Assembly: GCA_902800215.1 (NCBI GenBank) | Contig: CADCDS010000013.1 | Coordinates: 1-64,000 of the forward strand | DNA from: an uncultured Bacteroidales bacterium | Lineage (GTDB): Bacteria; Bacteroidota; Bacteroidia; Bacteroidales; Paludibacteraceae | Length of the DNA stretch: 64,000 nt | Direction of reading: 5' to 3' | In this document: in pieces, positions 35,959 to 44,909 of the stretch | Layout: each line of letters starts with the position of its first letter | Position numbering within the stretch: position 1 is the first letter of the stretch | Translations under genes and position numbers: made by a program | The notes under the pieces: model-generated | What the model saw: the letters and a program-made list of their open reading frames with translations, nothing else | Told to the model about the DNA's origin: nothing | The model's database searches: none

Positions 35959-35974
35959 TGTTTCACGTGGAACA
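35959..35974. promoter_or_regulatory. parS centromere site (ParB-binding)
   Basis: TGTTTCACGTGGAACA is an exact 16-bp match to the bacterial chromosomal parS consensus, in the 67-bp gap between mnmG and apt. ParB-CTP clamps load here to organise and segregate the origin region. The match is exact and the palindrome is long, so a chance occurrence in a window this size is very unlikely. Confidence 0.88.
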
Positions 35975-35989
35975 CTAACAATAATAGAT

Positions 35990-36529
35990 ATGAATGCAGA
36001 ACAAGTAAAAGCCGCTATTCGTAACGTGCCTGATTTTCCGATACCGGGCATACAGTTTAAGGACATCACTACTGCTTTGGCAAGACATGATTGCTTAACG
36101 TGGATGAAAGATGAGATCGTAAAACGTTACAAAGATTTGGGAATCACGCAGGTGGTAGGTATCGAATCACGAGGATTCATTCTTGCGCCGGCAGTAGCAA
36201 TCGAGATTGGTGCAGGCTTTGTGCCCATCCGTAAGCATAATAAGTTACCGGCAGAAACGGTGTCCGTTACCTACGCCAAAGAGTACGGAGATGATACCAT
36301 TCAGATGCATAAGGATGCTCTCTCACCGGACGACGTCGTGCTTATTCATGATGATATTCTGGCTACCGGCGGATCGATGGAAGCAGCGATTAACTTAGTC
36401 AAGAAATTAGGCGTTAAGAAGATCTACGTCAATTGCATCATTGAACTCGAAGGTCTCAATGGACGGAAGTATCTGGAAGGCAAAGCAGAGAACGTCGATT
36501 GTCTGTTTGGCATCGAGGTGGACGAATAA
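35990..36529 (+). CDS. apt: Adenine phosphoribosyltransferase
   Basis: This 179-residue purine-salvage enzyme makes AMP from adenine and PRPP. The PRPP loop is VVLIHDDILATGGSMEAA; VVGIESRGFILAPAVA and FVPIRKHNKLPAETV are typical. The start ATG follows parS by 15 nt. A quasi-repeat patch separates it from uvrC. Confidence 0.95.
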   Translation: MNAEQVKAAIRNVPDFPIPGIQFKDITTALARHDCLTWMKDEIVKRYKDLGITQVVGIESRGFILAPAVAIEIGAGFVPIRKHNKLPAETVSVTYAKEYGDDTIQMHKDALSPDDVVLIHDDILATGGSMEAAINLVKKLGVKKIYVNCIIELEGLNGRKYLEGKAENVDCLFGIEVDE

Positions 36530-36561
36530 AAGCTAACAGCTAAAAGCCAAAAGCTAATGGC
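36528..36561. repeat. Quasi-repeat patch between apt and uvrC
   Basis: Units AGCTAAC, AGCTAAA, AGCCAAA and AGCTAAT fill the whole gap, and the last unit supplies the uvrC ATG (36557). The unit type equals that of 3659-3733, in the same orientation relative to gene direction. Confidence 0.75.
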
Positions 36562-38374
36562 CAAAACAGATAATCACATAAGCCTCTTATTAAAGCGCAT
36601 ACCGGAGAGTCCCGGTGTGTACCAGTATTTCGATAAAGAAGGACAGATTATCTATGTAGGCAAAGCCAAAAACCTGCATCGACGGGTGAATAGCTATTTC
36701 AACAAGGATCATCAATCGTCCAAAACCCGCCAACTAGTGGCGCATATAGCCGATATAAGGTACGTGGTAGTAGATAGTGAACAAGATGCATTCTTGTTGG
36801 AGAATAACCTGATAAAGCAATATCAACCGCATTATAACATCCTGCTTAAAGACGGAAAATCCTATCCATCCATCTGCATCACACGGGAACCCTACCCTCG
36901 TATCTTCAAGACACGGACGATCAATAAGAAATCCGGTGAGTATTACGGTCCGTACAGTTTCGGGAATACGGTTGATCTGGTATTGGAGTTAATTCATAAA
37001 CTCTATCCGATACGAACCTGTAATATACCACTTTCTTCCGATTCCATCGAGAAAAAAAAGGTGCGGGTGTGTCTCAAATACCATCTGCATAACTGCTGCG
37101 GAATCTGCGAAGGAATAGGCAAAGACGTGTATGGAGAATGGATTGAGCAGGCCAGACAACTCATCAAAGGAGATGCACACGATATCGGACGGCAGTTGGA
37201 GCAGGAAATGCGGATGAAATCGGAGGAACTTAAGTTTGAAGAAGCCGCTGAGATCAAACGGAAGATCGAACTGTTAGAGCAATTCAAGAGCAAGACGATC
37301 ATCACGACCTCTACGGCACGCGATGTGGATGTGTTCGGGTACGATGAGCAGGATGATAAGGTCTATATCTCCATGCTGCATGTGCATAAGGGATCGATTG
37401 TACAGGGTCAGACCATCGAATACCGGCGTAAGATGGAGGAGGAGAAAGAGGAACTGCTGGCGATGGGAATGATGGAGTTGCGACAACGTCTGGAGAGTGA
37501 CACCAAAGAGGTGATTGTTCCGTTTATACCGGAGGTTTTTGATGAGAACCTGCAGATACATATCGCGCTCAGCGGGGACCGGAAGAAACTCTTGGATTTA
37601 GCGATGCAGAACGTACGGCAGTATAAGTTAGACCGCCTCAAACAGGATGATAAACTGAACCCCGAGCAACGCGGTGTTCGGATCCTGACCGAACTGCAGC
37701 AGATGATGGGCCTCCCTACCCTGCCTCGATGGATTGACTGCTTCGATAACTCGAATATACAAGGAGAGAATGCCGTGGCCGGTTGTGTAGTGTACCGCAT
37801 GGCGAAACCCAGTAAGAGTGATTATAAGCGGTTTGAGATCAAGACGGTAGAAGGACCGGATGATTACGCGTCTATGCGGGAAGTGGTGCGGAGACGGTAC
37901 CAGCGTCTGATGGACGAAGGAACACAACTACCGGATCTCATCATCGCCGATGGAGGTCTGGGTCAGATGCATGCGATACGGGAAGCAGTGGAGGATATGT
38001 TGGGGTTACAGATTCCGATTGCGGGTCTGAAAAAAAATGACAAACACCGCACCCAGACACTGCTGTACGGATTTCCTCCGGTCGAGATCAGCATGCCCGT
38101 CACAAGTGAAGTGTTCCGTCTGCTGACGAACATACAAGATGAAGTGCACCGATATGCCATTACCTACCATAAGATGAAGCGATCGAAAGCACAGATTCAT
38201 AGTCAACTAGATGATTTACAGGGAGTTGGTGCAGTTACCAAGCATAAATTGTTAACACATTTCGGTTCCGTGAAACGTGCTGGAGCAGCTACGAAAGAGG
38301 AAATGATGGATTTACTCGGAACACACAGAGGATCAATGGTTTACGAACAATTACAGGCAAAAATAAGTCTCTGA
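36557..38374 (+). CDS. uvrC: Excinuclease ABC subunit C
   Basis: This 605-residue nuclease makes both incisions in nucleotide-excision repair. In order: the GIY-YIG domain (GVYQYF... IYVGKAKNLHRRV, residues about 17-95), the UVR motif (EAAEIKRKIELLEQF, about 233-247), the RNase H-like 5' nuclease (IDCFDNSNIQGENAVAGCVV, IADGGLGQMH) and C-terminal helix-hairpin-helices (LDDLQGVGAVTKHKLL). The start codon lies within a quasi-repeat. Confidence 0.96.
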   Translation: MAKTDNHISLLLKRIPESPGVYQYFDKEGQIIYVGKAKNLHRRVNSYFNKDHQSSKTRQLVAHIADIRYVVVDSEQDAFLLENNLIKQYQPHYNILLKDGKSYPSICITREPYPRIFKTRTINKKSGEYYGPYSFGNTVDLVLELIHKLYPIRTCNIPLSSDSIEKKKVRVCLKYHLHNCCGICEGIGKDVYGEWIEQARQLIKGDAHDIGRQLEQEMRMKSEELKFEEAAEIKRKIELLEQFKSKTIITTSTARDVDVFGYDEQDDKVYISMLHVHKGSIVQGQTIEYRRKMEEEKEELLAMGMMELRQRLESDTKEVIVPFIPEVFDENLQIHIALSGDRKKLLDLAMQNVRQYKLDRLKQDDKLNPEQRGVRILTELQQMMGLPTLPRWIDCFDNSNIQGENAVAGCVVYRMAKPSKSDYKRFEIKTVEGPDDYASMREVVRRRYQRLMDEGTQLPDLIIADGGLGQMHAIREAVEDMLGLQIPIAGLKKNDKHRTQTLLYGFPPVEISMPVTSEVFRLLTNIQDEVHRYAITYHKMKRSKAQIHSQLDDLQGVGAVTKHKLLTHFGSVKRAGAATKEEMMDLLGTHRGSMVYEQLQAKISL

Positions 38375-38381
38375 GAATTAA

Positions 38382-38855
38382 ATGAAAAGCAAGAACATGA
38401 TATCTTATACAATCAAAAAAGGTGCAAATTCCGACCTTCTGCTGCTTAATGAGCAAGGTGAGGAAGTGAGTGCGTTGGAGATCTTGAACGCCACCGAACC
38501 GCATCGGGTGTTTGCGTTCGACGGAAAGATGGGTGCCGGAAAGACGACCTTCATCAAGAAACTCGTCGAGTTGATGGGTACGATGGATGTGGTGAACAGT
38601 CCGACGTTTGCGATCGTGAATGTGTACGACGTGGAACAACCGTACAAGGGAGAGGTCTATCATTTCGACTGTTACCGGTTGAAGGACATCCGGGAAGCGT
38701 TGGACTTCGGAGCGGAGGAGTACCTCTATTCGGGGAACTACTGTTTCATCGAGTGGCCGGAGATGATCGAAGCCATCCTGCCGGACGACACGGTATGGGT
38801 ACATATCACGCCATTGGAGAATGGAGATAGGAGATTGGAGATTGGTAATTCGTAA
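38382..38855 (+). CDS. tsaE: tRNA threonylcarbamoyladenosine ATPase TsaE
   Basis: This 157-residue P-loop ATPase drives the TsaBD complex in t6A synthesis. The Walker A is [21 protein letters not shown] and HFDCYRL are family motifs. The core ends near WVHITPLE; the last residues, [11 protein letters not shown], are encoded by a quasi-repeat (38815-38873) that continues into the intergenic gap, so the C-terminus seems extended by it. Confidence 0.92.
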   Translation: MKSKNMISYTIKKGANSDLLLLNEQGEEVSALEILNATEPHRVFAFDGKMGAGKTTFIKKLVELMGTMDVVNSPTFAIVNVYDVEQPYKGEVYHFDCYRLKDIREALDFGAEEYLYSGNYCFIEWPEMIEAILPDDTVWVHITPLENGDRRLEIGNS

Positions 38856-38873
38856 TTTTTAATTCGTAATTGA
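38815..38873. repeat. Quasi-repeat patch, tsaE end and gap
   Basis: Units GGAGATA, GGAGATTG, GGAGATTG lead into a second run, GTAATTC, GTAATTTT, AATTCGTAATTG. The patch codes the last TsaE residues and fills the gap before the ABC ATPase. Confidence 0.7.
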
Positions 38874-38878
38874 TACAC

Positions 38879-39529
38879 ATGATAGAAGTTTATAATATAT
38901 GGAAATCGTTCGGTGATCTGGAAGTGCTGAAGGGTGTTAACCTGGAGGTGCAGAGGGGGGAGATCGTCGCGATCATCGGTAAGTCTGGTGCCGGTAAGAC
39001 TACCCTACTCCAGATCATCGGAACCTTAGACCGTCCGACGAAGGGAGAGGTGATTATTAACGGCGAAAGGCTCATGGCGAAAGGCGAGAGGGCACTTGCC
39101 GCTTTCCGGAACAAGCATATCGGTTTTATCTTCCAGTTCCATCAGCTCTTACCGGAGTTCACGGCCTTGGAGAACGTGTGCATCCCGGCGATGATTGCGG
39201 GAGAGAAAGAGCGAGATTATAAACCGAGAGCGGAGAAGTTGTTACGGGACCTGGGACTCGGTGATCGCATGGACCATAAGCCGAATGCGCTCTCCGGAGG
39301 AGAGAAACAGCGTGTAGCCGCAGCCAGAGCATTGATCATGAGTCCGGATATCATCCTGGCCGATGAACCGACGGGTAGTCTCGATACCCAAAACAAAAAG
39401 GAACTGAGTGATCTGTTGTTGCAGTTACGCAAAGCGTATGGTCAGACGATCCTGTTGGTGACGCACGATAAGGAACTGGCATCTATTGCAGACCGCATCA
39501 TTGAGATCAAAGACGGAGTTATTGTATAA
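38879..39529 (+). CDS. lolD: ABC transporter ATPase, LolD-type
   Basis: This 216-residue ATPase has Walker [11 protein letters not shown]-loop [16 protein letters not shown], signature [15 protein letters not shown] and Walker [10 protein letters not shown]. The sequence is of the LolD/MacB group that powers lipoprotein release or tripartite export; no permease gene is adjacent, so the partner is unknown. The start is ATG at 38879; a TTG at 38870 is in frame. Residues around [13 protein letters not shown] (about 62-74) come from a quasi-repeat (39061-39092) next to the usual INGEDL loop. Confidence 0.88.
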   Translation: MIEVYNIWKSFGDLEVLKGVNLEVQRGEIVAIIGKSGAGKTTLLQIIGTLDRPTKGEVIINGERLMAKGERALAAFRNKHIGFIFQFHQLLPEFTALENVCIPAMIAGEKERDYKPRAEKLLRDLGLGDRMDHKPNALSGGEKQRVAAARALIMSPDIILADEPTGSLDTQNKKELSDLLLQLRKAYGQTILLVTHDKELASIADRIIEIKDGVIV

Positions 39530-39531
39530 AG

Positions 39532-40542
39532 GTGATGGGTTATAGGTTATGGGTTATAGGGTTAGCCGCGTTGTTGTTGACCGCTTGTCAGCAGGGTCGG
39601 CAGTATTGGTCAGGAGAGACGGAACCGCAGCAGATGGAGATCGTGCGGTTTGATAAGGCATTGCTCAATGTGCAGGCGCAGACCGTGGAACAAGACATAC
39701 GGAATCTGTATGCAAATTATCCGGAGTTTATGCCGCTTTGGGTGGAGAATATATTAGGAATCCCTTCGCAAGACACCGCGTTTTTAGTTCAACAATTACC
39801 GTTGTTTTTGGAAGACACGCTGTATGGTTTTAAGCAGACGAATGCCAAGGAGAAAGAACTGTTTGCGGATACAGACGATCTGCAACAGTCTATTAATAAA
39901 GCCTTTACACGTATTCGTTCGATATATCCGAATTGGGAGTTCCCTACCCTATACCTGTTCATCTCGGGTTTTCAGACACCGATCTATATGGAGGATGAGT
40001 TGATCGCTATCGGAGCGGATATGTACTTGGGCAGCGACTATCCGTATTATAACTACGTCGTCTATGATTACCAGAAGCAGACCATGCGCAAGGAGTGCAT
40101 TCCGGTGGATGTGGTAAGTGCCTATTTGTTCCGGAATATCTCGTTTACGAGTGGTCAGAACCGCTTGTTGGACCAGATGATATATAGGGGTAAGATTATG
40201 TACCTGACGGCACAGATCTTTGATGACCTGCCGGGATATGAGGTGATGGGATGGACCAAGGAACAATGGGATTGGTGCGTGGTCAATGAAGAAGCGATCT
40301 GGCATCATATGATGGATCAACGGGATCTATTTAAAACGGAGCATCTGGTGATCTCCAATTATCTGAACGATGCCCCCTTTACGTCAGAGGTGAGTCAGGA
40401 AAGTCCGGGTCGGTTAGGTATCTGGATGGGTTGGCGGATTGTGGAGTCGTATATGGAACATAACGAAGAGGTGACGCTGCAGGAACTGATGGCGGAACCC
40501 GATGCACAAAAGATACTGGAACAAAGTCAATACAGACCCTAA
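39532..40542 (+). CDS. gldB: Gliding motility lipoprotein GldB
   Basis: This 336-residue lipoprotein has a signal ending LLTAC. GldB features include EIVRFDKALL near the mature N-terminus, YPEFMPLW, FLSGFQ-like LFISGFQT, and the C-terminal SPGRLGIWMGWRIVESYM. It is related to zinc-metallopeptidase-like DUF2268 proteins. It is needed for gliding in Flavobacterium and widely kept in T9SS-bearing species. The first residues (MMGYRLWVIG) are encoded by a quasi-repeat (39533-39567). The sufS ATG overlaps its stop. Confidence 0.88.
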   Translation: MMGYRLWVIGLAALLLTACQQGRQYWSGETEPQQMEIVRFDKALLNVQAQTVEQDIRNLYANYPEFMPLWVENILGIPSQDTAFLVQQLPLFLEDTLYGFKQTNAKEKELFADTDDLQQSINKAFTRIRSIYPNWEFPTLYLFISGFQTPIYMEDELIAIGADMYLGSDYPYYNYVVYDYQKQTMRKECIPVDVVSAYLFRNISFTSGQNRLLDQMIYRGKIMYLTAQIFDDLPGYEVMGWTKEQWDWCVVNEEAIWHHMMDQRDLFKTEHLVISNYLNDAPFTSEVSQESPGRLGIWMGWRIVESYMEHNEEVTLQELMAEPDAQKILEQSQYRP

Positions 40543-41741
40543 TGAATAAAGCAGATTTTCCGATATTGAAGCAGCAGGTACACGGACGGAATTTGGTGTA
40601 CCTGGATAATGCAGCCACGAGTCAAAAGCCTCAGTGCGTCATTGATGCGATTGTGGAGGCGTACAGCACGTGGAACAGCAATATCCACCGCGGTGTGCAT
40701 CATCTCAGTCAAGTGGCGACGGCACATCATGAAGCGGCACGCAAGGCGGTAGCGAATTTTATCGGTGCGAAGAGCAGTGATGAGATCGTGTTCACCAAAG
40801 GTACGACGGATAGTTTGAACGCACTTGCCTTCTCCTTTGGAGAAGCTTTTATCCATGAAGGTGATGAGATCATCGTCAGCGGTCTTGAGCATCATTCGAA
40901 CATCGTGCCGTGGCAAATGCTCTGTGAGCGCAAGAAAGCCATCCTGCGGCATATTCCCTTACGAGAGGATTTATCGCTCGATATAGCGGCTTTTAGGGCA
41001 CTTCTGAGCGATCGTACGAAGTTAGTGAGTGTAGCGCAGGTAAGTAACGTCTTAGGAACGATCCAACCGGTGGAAGAGATCATTAAGTTGGCGCATGATA
41101 GGAATATACCTGTTTGTATCGACGGCGCGCAGAGTGTGCCGCATATGTCGGTCGATGTGCAGGCGCTGGATTGCGATTTCCTGGTGTTCTCCGGTCATAA
41201 GCTATACGGTCCCACCGGTATCGGTGTGCTGTACGGTAAACGGGAGTGGTTGGAGAAACTTCCGCCGCATGAAGGTGGGGGTGAGATGATTGACCATGTG
41301 CGCTGGAGCGGAACCACGTATAATGAGTTGCCGTATAAGTTCGAAGCCGGTACACCCAATTTCGTAGGCTCTTATGCATTGCATAAGGCGATCGAGTATA
41401 TCGACACCATCGGTTGGGAAGCTATTGAGGCGCATGAACGGGATCTGACGGAGTACTGTGAGCAGCAGTTAGTTGATTTAGGGTGTAAAGTGTATGGTGC
41501 CGGTCAACAGAAAGCAGGGGTCATCAGTTTCAATGTCGGTGCGATTCATCCGTTTGACGTAGGTACCCTACTCGACCAGCAAGGCATAGCCGTTCGTACG
41601 GGTCATCATTGTGCGGAACCGCTGATCGATGCGATGGGTGTTCCGGGAACGGTGCGTGTGTCCTTTGGTTTGTATAACGACAAGGACGACGTAGATGCGT
41701 TCATCGCGGCCTTGAAACGCACGATAGATATGTTATCATGA
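40542..41741 (+). CDS. sufS: Cysteine desulfurase SufS
   Basis: This 399-residue PLP enzyme takes sulfur from cysteine for Fe-S clusters. HSNIVPWQ, the PLP lysine in SGHKLYGPTGIGVLYG, and the catalytic Cys in RTGHHCAEPL are present, with the group II (SufS) spacing. No other suf genes adjoin, so the cluster is split in this genome or lies elsewhere. It overlaps the next gene by 4 nt. Confidence 0.94.
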   Translation: MNKADFPILKQQVHGRNLVYLDNAATSQKPQCVIDAIVEAYSTWNSNIHRGVHHLSQVATAHHEAARKAVANFIGAKSSDEIVFTKGTTDSLNALAFSFGEAFIHEGDEIIVSGLEHHSNIVPWQMLCERKKAILRHIPLREDLSLDIAAFRALLSDRTKLVSVAQVSNVLGTIQPVEEIIKLAHDRNIPVCIDGAQSVPHMSVDVQALDCDFLVFSGHKLYGPTGIGVLYGKREWLEKLPPHEGGGEMIDHVRWSGTTYNELPYKFEAGTPNFVGSYALHKAIEYIDTIGWEAIEAHERDLTEYCEQQLVDLGCKVYGAGQQKAGVISFNVGAIHPFDVGTLLDQQGIAVRTGHHCAEPLIDAMGVPGTVRVSFGLYNDKDDVDAFIAALKRTIDMLS

Positions 41742-42646
41742 GGTTTTTCCTGATCGGAATAGTAGTTTTGGCAGGCGTTTTGACGGCGTCTGCTGATTCT
41801 TTGTGTGTGGTCAGTTATAATGTAGAGAACCTCTTTCATCCGGAAAACGACTCCATCACGGAGGATGATGAATGGACACCCGACGGTGAACGGCATTGGT
41901 CTTTTGCACGCTATAACCGCAAGGTGGAGAACATCGCCCGGGTGTTGACGAATATCGGCGAATGGAGTGGAGTAGATGTAGTGGGACTGCAGGAGATTGA
42001 GAATGCGGCGGTGGTGAAGAAACTGTGTTATACGCTCAGACGAGGAGAGTACGGTTTTGTGCATTACGATAGTCCGGATCGACGAGGTATCGACGTCGCG
42101 CTCATCTATAAGAAGAGCAGGGTAGATACGTTGAGAAGTGAAAAGTTAAAAGTGAAGAGTGAAGTGTTTACGACCCGTGACATCTTGTATGTCAGTGCCT
42201 TAGTGGATAAAAAAGACACGATCCATTTCTTTGTCTGCCATCTGCCGAGTCAACGGGGCGGAGCGGCAGAGAGTGAATGGAAACGGGAAGCAGCTAAGGA
42301 GACTTTGCAGCAGGCGGTGGACAGTGTGCTGGAGACAAACAAAGATGCCAAGATCATCGTCATGGGGGATATGAATAGTGAGGATATAAGGGTTAGTGGA
42401 TTAGTGGATGAGAGGATGAGAGGAAACGGAACGCATAAGTATCAAGGCAGATGGACCTATTTGGATCATTTCTATGTTTCGCCGTCCATAAACAAAGTAT
42501 CCACTGCACGTGTGTATGACGCAGAGTGGATACAGGAGAATGATGAGAAATACATGGGTTTGAAACCCAAACGCACCTATAACGGCTTCACCTATCAGAA
42601 TGGGTATTCGGACCATCTGCCGATCGTGCTGACGGTATCATTTTAG
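41738..42646 (+). CDS. Secreted endonuclease/exonuclease/phosphatase-family protein
   Basis: This 302-residue protein has a signal peptide (MRFFLIGIVVLAGVLTASA) and the DNase I-like fold: VVSYNVENLF near the start, GLQEIENAAV, VDVALIYKKSR (as RGIDVALIY), MGDMNSED, and SDHLPIVLTV at the end. These are the usual catalytic Asn, Glu, Asp and His positions. The substrate, nucleic acid or a phosphodiester, is not determined. Two quasi-repeat patches (42131-42166, 42385-42424) lie inside it. It overlaps the convergent gene by 9 nt. Confidence 0.88.
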   Translation: MRFFLIGIVVLAGVLTASADSLCVVSYNVENLFHPENDSITEDDEWTPDGERHWSFARYNRKVENIARVLTNIGEWSGVDVVGLQEIENAAVVKKLCYTLRRGEYGFVHYDSPDRRGIDVALIYKKSRVDTLRSEKLKVKSEVFTTRDILYVSALVDKKDTIHFFVCHLPSQRGGAAESEWKREAAKETLQQAVDSVLETNKDAKIIVMGDMNSEDIRVSGLVDERMRGNGTHKYQGRWTYLDHFYVSPSINKVSTARVYDAEWIQENDEKYMGLKPKRTYNGFTYQNGYSDHLPIVLTVSF

Positions 42647-43960
42647 TTTCGCCGCTTGGCCTTGGTGCTTATCCCCTTTGCGGGAGATATATTGTTTCTC
42701 CTGCGCCCAGGCGGCATGTGCAGCTTCGATCGTTTTGTATTTCTTTTGACCTTTAAACAAACCGCCCCAATAGGCTAAGATCACGTAGTAATCGGTTCCC
42801 TTGGGTTGCGCGATGAAATGGTCACCGTCATTGGTGAATCGTGCCAGATAGGAATATTGGTCATGATTGCCGCCTTGGGTCCATTGGTGCTTTTGGATGT
42901 CATAGCATTTACCGCTGTACGTCGCCAGACGATAATAGGGTTGGTTGTTGGCATCGTGGTTCTGCACGATGATGGTGCGGCCGAAATACTGAAACTCATC
43001 TCCGGACAGGATAGAACCGCTGTACTCGGGTGCATTGGTGCAGTACAGCTTCCCGTCGCATTCAACGAACACCCCTTCTTCAAACCTTGCCGGGAAGGTG
43101 ATATGTTTTCCTTCACAGAGGAAATAGCCGTTAGGACGGATCACGACGTTATTGCCGTTTTTCATCTCTAAGATGATCACTTCTCCTTCGGCAGCCATCT
43201 TCACGTCCCAAATGTCTTTGGATTGGATCTTGCTGTTTCCGGGAAGAGTTACTTTCTCGTAATAGGCGGTGAGGTTATCGTATGGATCGTCGATGTTGCT
43301 GTAGTCCCATTCTTCTCGGAACATCTTCCATGCCACACGGCCGTTGGCCAGACGGGTACCCAAGAACCGCATTCGGTTGCTCTGCAAACCGGAAGCGCCG
43401 GGTTGCGCATACCGCAGGATATCGGCACGGAAGGCGGTATCTTTATAATCATACAAGCGGAATCGGCCGTAGTCTCTTCTTAGTTCATCTACGGTCATCG
43501 GGTGATTCAACAGGAAGTTCCGTTCCCTGATGCTCGAGAACTGCGGAACGGGTCGCGTCATCGGTTGGGAGGACAAGAACCGCTCATACCGGCGTGCCAT
43601 ACGCACCTCTTCGTCCTTCTCTTCCTTCATGTAGTCGGCACGCTTCTCGTTCAAGATCTTATTGACTTTGTTTTGACGTTCCTCTTCCTGCTTCAACCAT
43701 TCCGCCCAACCGTCGGTCTGGGGTTGGGTTTGCGGAGCCGGTTGGGTGGTCTCCTGCGCAGGGGTATAGTCTTTGAGGTGCGTGGACTGCTGCGGCTCCT
43801 CTTCAAGATCGGGATCGACGGGAACGGGGTCACCCGGGTCCGGTACATACACGTCATGAATCGACTGACCAGCCATCTGTTCCAGTTGCTGCAGGGCAGA
43901 CTGTGCGCAGAGCAGGGTAGGGAACATCCCCGCTACCAAAAGAAACAAAACCTTTTTCAT
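42638..43960 (-). CDS. Secreted protein of unknown function
   Basis: This 440-residue protein has a signal peptide (VLFLLVAGMFPTLLCAQ), a proline/glutamine/aspartate-rich linker at about residues 35-90 (VPDPGDPVPVDPDLEEEPQQ), a basic helix, and a C-terminal half of beta-type sequence rich in Tyr, Asn and Gly. I do not recognise a family. The start is ATG at 43960. It is convergent with the endonuclease-like gene and separated from the upstream EamA gene by a quasi-repeat. Confidence 0.75.
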   Translation of the reverse strand: MKKVLFLLVAGMFPTLLCAQSALQQLEQMAGQSIHDVYVPDPGDPVPVDPDLEEEPQQSTHLKDYTPAQETTQPAPQTQPQTDGWAEWLKQEEERQNKVNKILNEKRADYMKEEKDEEVRMARRYERFLSSQPMTRPVPQFSSIRERNFLLNHPMTVDELRRDYGRFRLYDYKDTAFRADILRYAQPGASGLQSNRMRFLGTRLANGRVAWKMFREEWDYSNIDDPYDNLTAYYEKVTLPGNSKIQSKDIWDVKMAAEGEVIILEMKNGNNVVIRPNGYFLCEGKHITFPARFEEGVFVECDGKLYCTNAPEYSGSILSGDEFQYFGRTIIVQNHDANNQPYYRLATYSGKCYDIQKHQWTQGGNHDQYSYLARFTNDGDHFIAQPKGTDYYVILAYWGGLFKGQKKYKTIEAAHAAWAQEKQYISRKGDKHQGQAAKLK

Positions 43961-43995
43961 AATAATTATCAATTATCAACTATCAATTATCAACT
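43961..43995. repeat. Quasi-repeat patch before the EamA stop
   Basis: Units AATTATC, AATTATCA, ACTATCA, AATTATCA fill the gap between two minus-strand genes and touch the last codons of the transporter. Confidence 0.7.
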
Positions 43996-44907
43996 TCCTA
44001 ACGCCAGGCAGATTAAACCGGTAATTATACCCATCATACAAAGTATTTTCTTCACGGGATCTTTCTCTTTGAGCCAAATCAACCCATATGCAAATCCGAT
44101 CACGGCCCCTCCCCTTCGTATCGTACTCACCACGGCAATCAGCGAATCCGGATCCCTCAGTGCCAACATATAGACGTTATCGGATATGATAAGGAATATA
44201 CTGATCAAGCATATCACCCCTTTTTTTACGATAGGTCTTCTGACGGCTGAATGTTGACTTCTGAAAGCTAACCACACCATGAGCATCATTCCCGCCTGAT
44301 AGATCGTGTAATACACCTGCACCGCGTTATGGTCATACTGCCGCATCAGGTACTTGTCGTACAATCCCGAACATGCCCCCAGTAATATCGCCAACGCTAA
44401 AGCGATATAATACCGCCTCTCACTTTTATCCTTTCGAAGTCTCGAAATATCGACGTTTCGACGTCTCGCCTTAAAACTAAACACCAGAATCGTTCCAATA
44501 GCAAGAACGATTCCAATCCACTGCCATGTATTCAGCCGCTCGTTAAACAGCACCAACGCACCGAGCAGTGTCCACATCGGTCTCGTGGCTTGTGCCGGAC
44601 TGACCACGGAGATGGGAAGATGTTTGAGTGATATGTATCCGAACACCCAGCTGCTCAGTACGATCACGGACTTCAGCAGTGTCAACAGGTGTGCCTGCAG
44701 GTCCATACTCGGCACGTAGAAATGCGTACCTACCATTGTCTCGGGAATGACACTTGAGAGCACTAACGGAATCGCCAACAGCACCGCCGACACGCACACA
44801 CTCATCGTGAGCACATCGATCACGGCGTTCTCCTTCAGGGCGATCTTCTTGCTTACATCATAAAACCCCAGGCACAGTGCCGATATAAATGCCAGTACAG
44901 TCCACAT
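43990..44907 (-). CDS. EamA/DMT-family transporter
   Basis: This 305-residue inner-membrane protein has ten predicted hydrophobic segments in two EamA halves; FGYISLKHLPISVVSPAQATRPMW in the first half and IRRGGAVIGFAYGLIWLKEKD in the second are typical signatures. The substrate is unknown. A basic cytoplasmic loop between the halves (KARRRNVDISRLRKDKSERR) is encoded by a quasi-repeat (44432-44468). Confidence 0.85.
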   Translation of the reverse strand: MWTVLAFISALCLGFYDVSKKIALKENAVIDVLTMSVCVSAVLLAIPLVLSSVIPETMVGTHFYVPSMDLQAHLLTLLKSVIVLSSWVFGYISLKHLPISVVSPAQATRPMWTLLGALVLFNERLNTWQWIGIVLAIGTILVFSFKARRRNVDISRLRKDKSERRYYIALALAILLGACSGLYDKYLMRQYDHNAVQVYYTIYQAGMMLMVWLAFRSQHSAVRRPIVKKGVICLISIFLIISDNVYMLALRDPDSLIAVVSTIRRGGAVIGFAYGLIWLKEKDPVKKILCMMGIITGLICLALGS

Positions 44908-44909
44908 CT

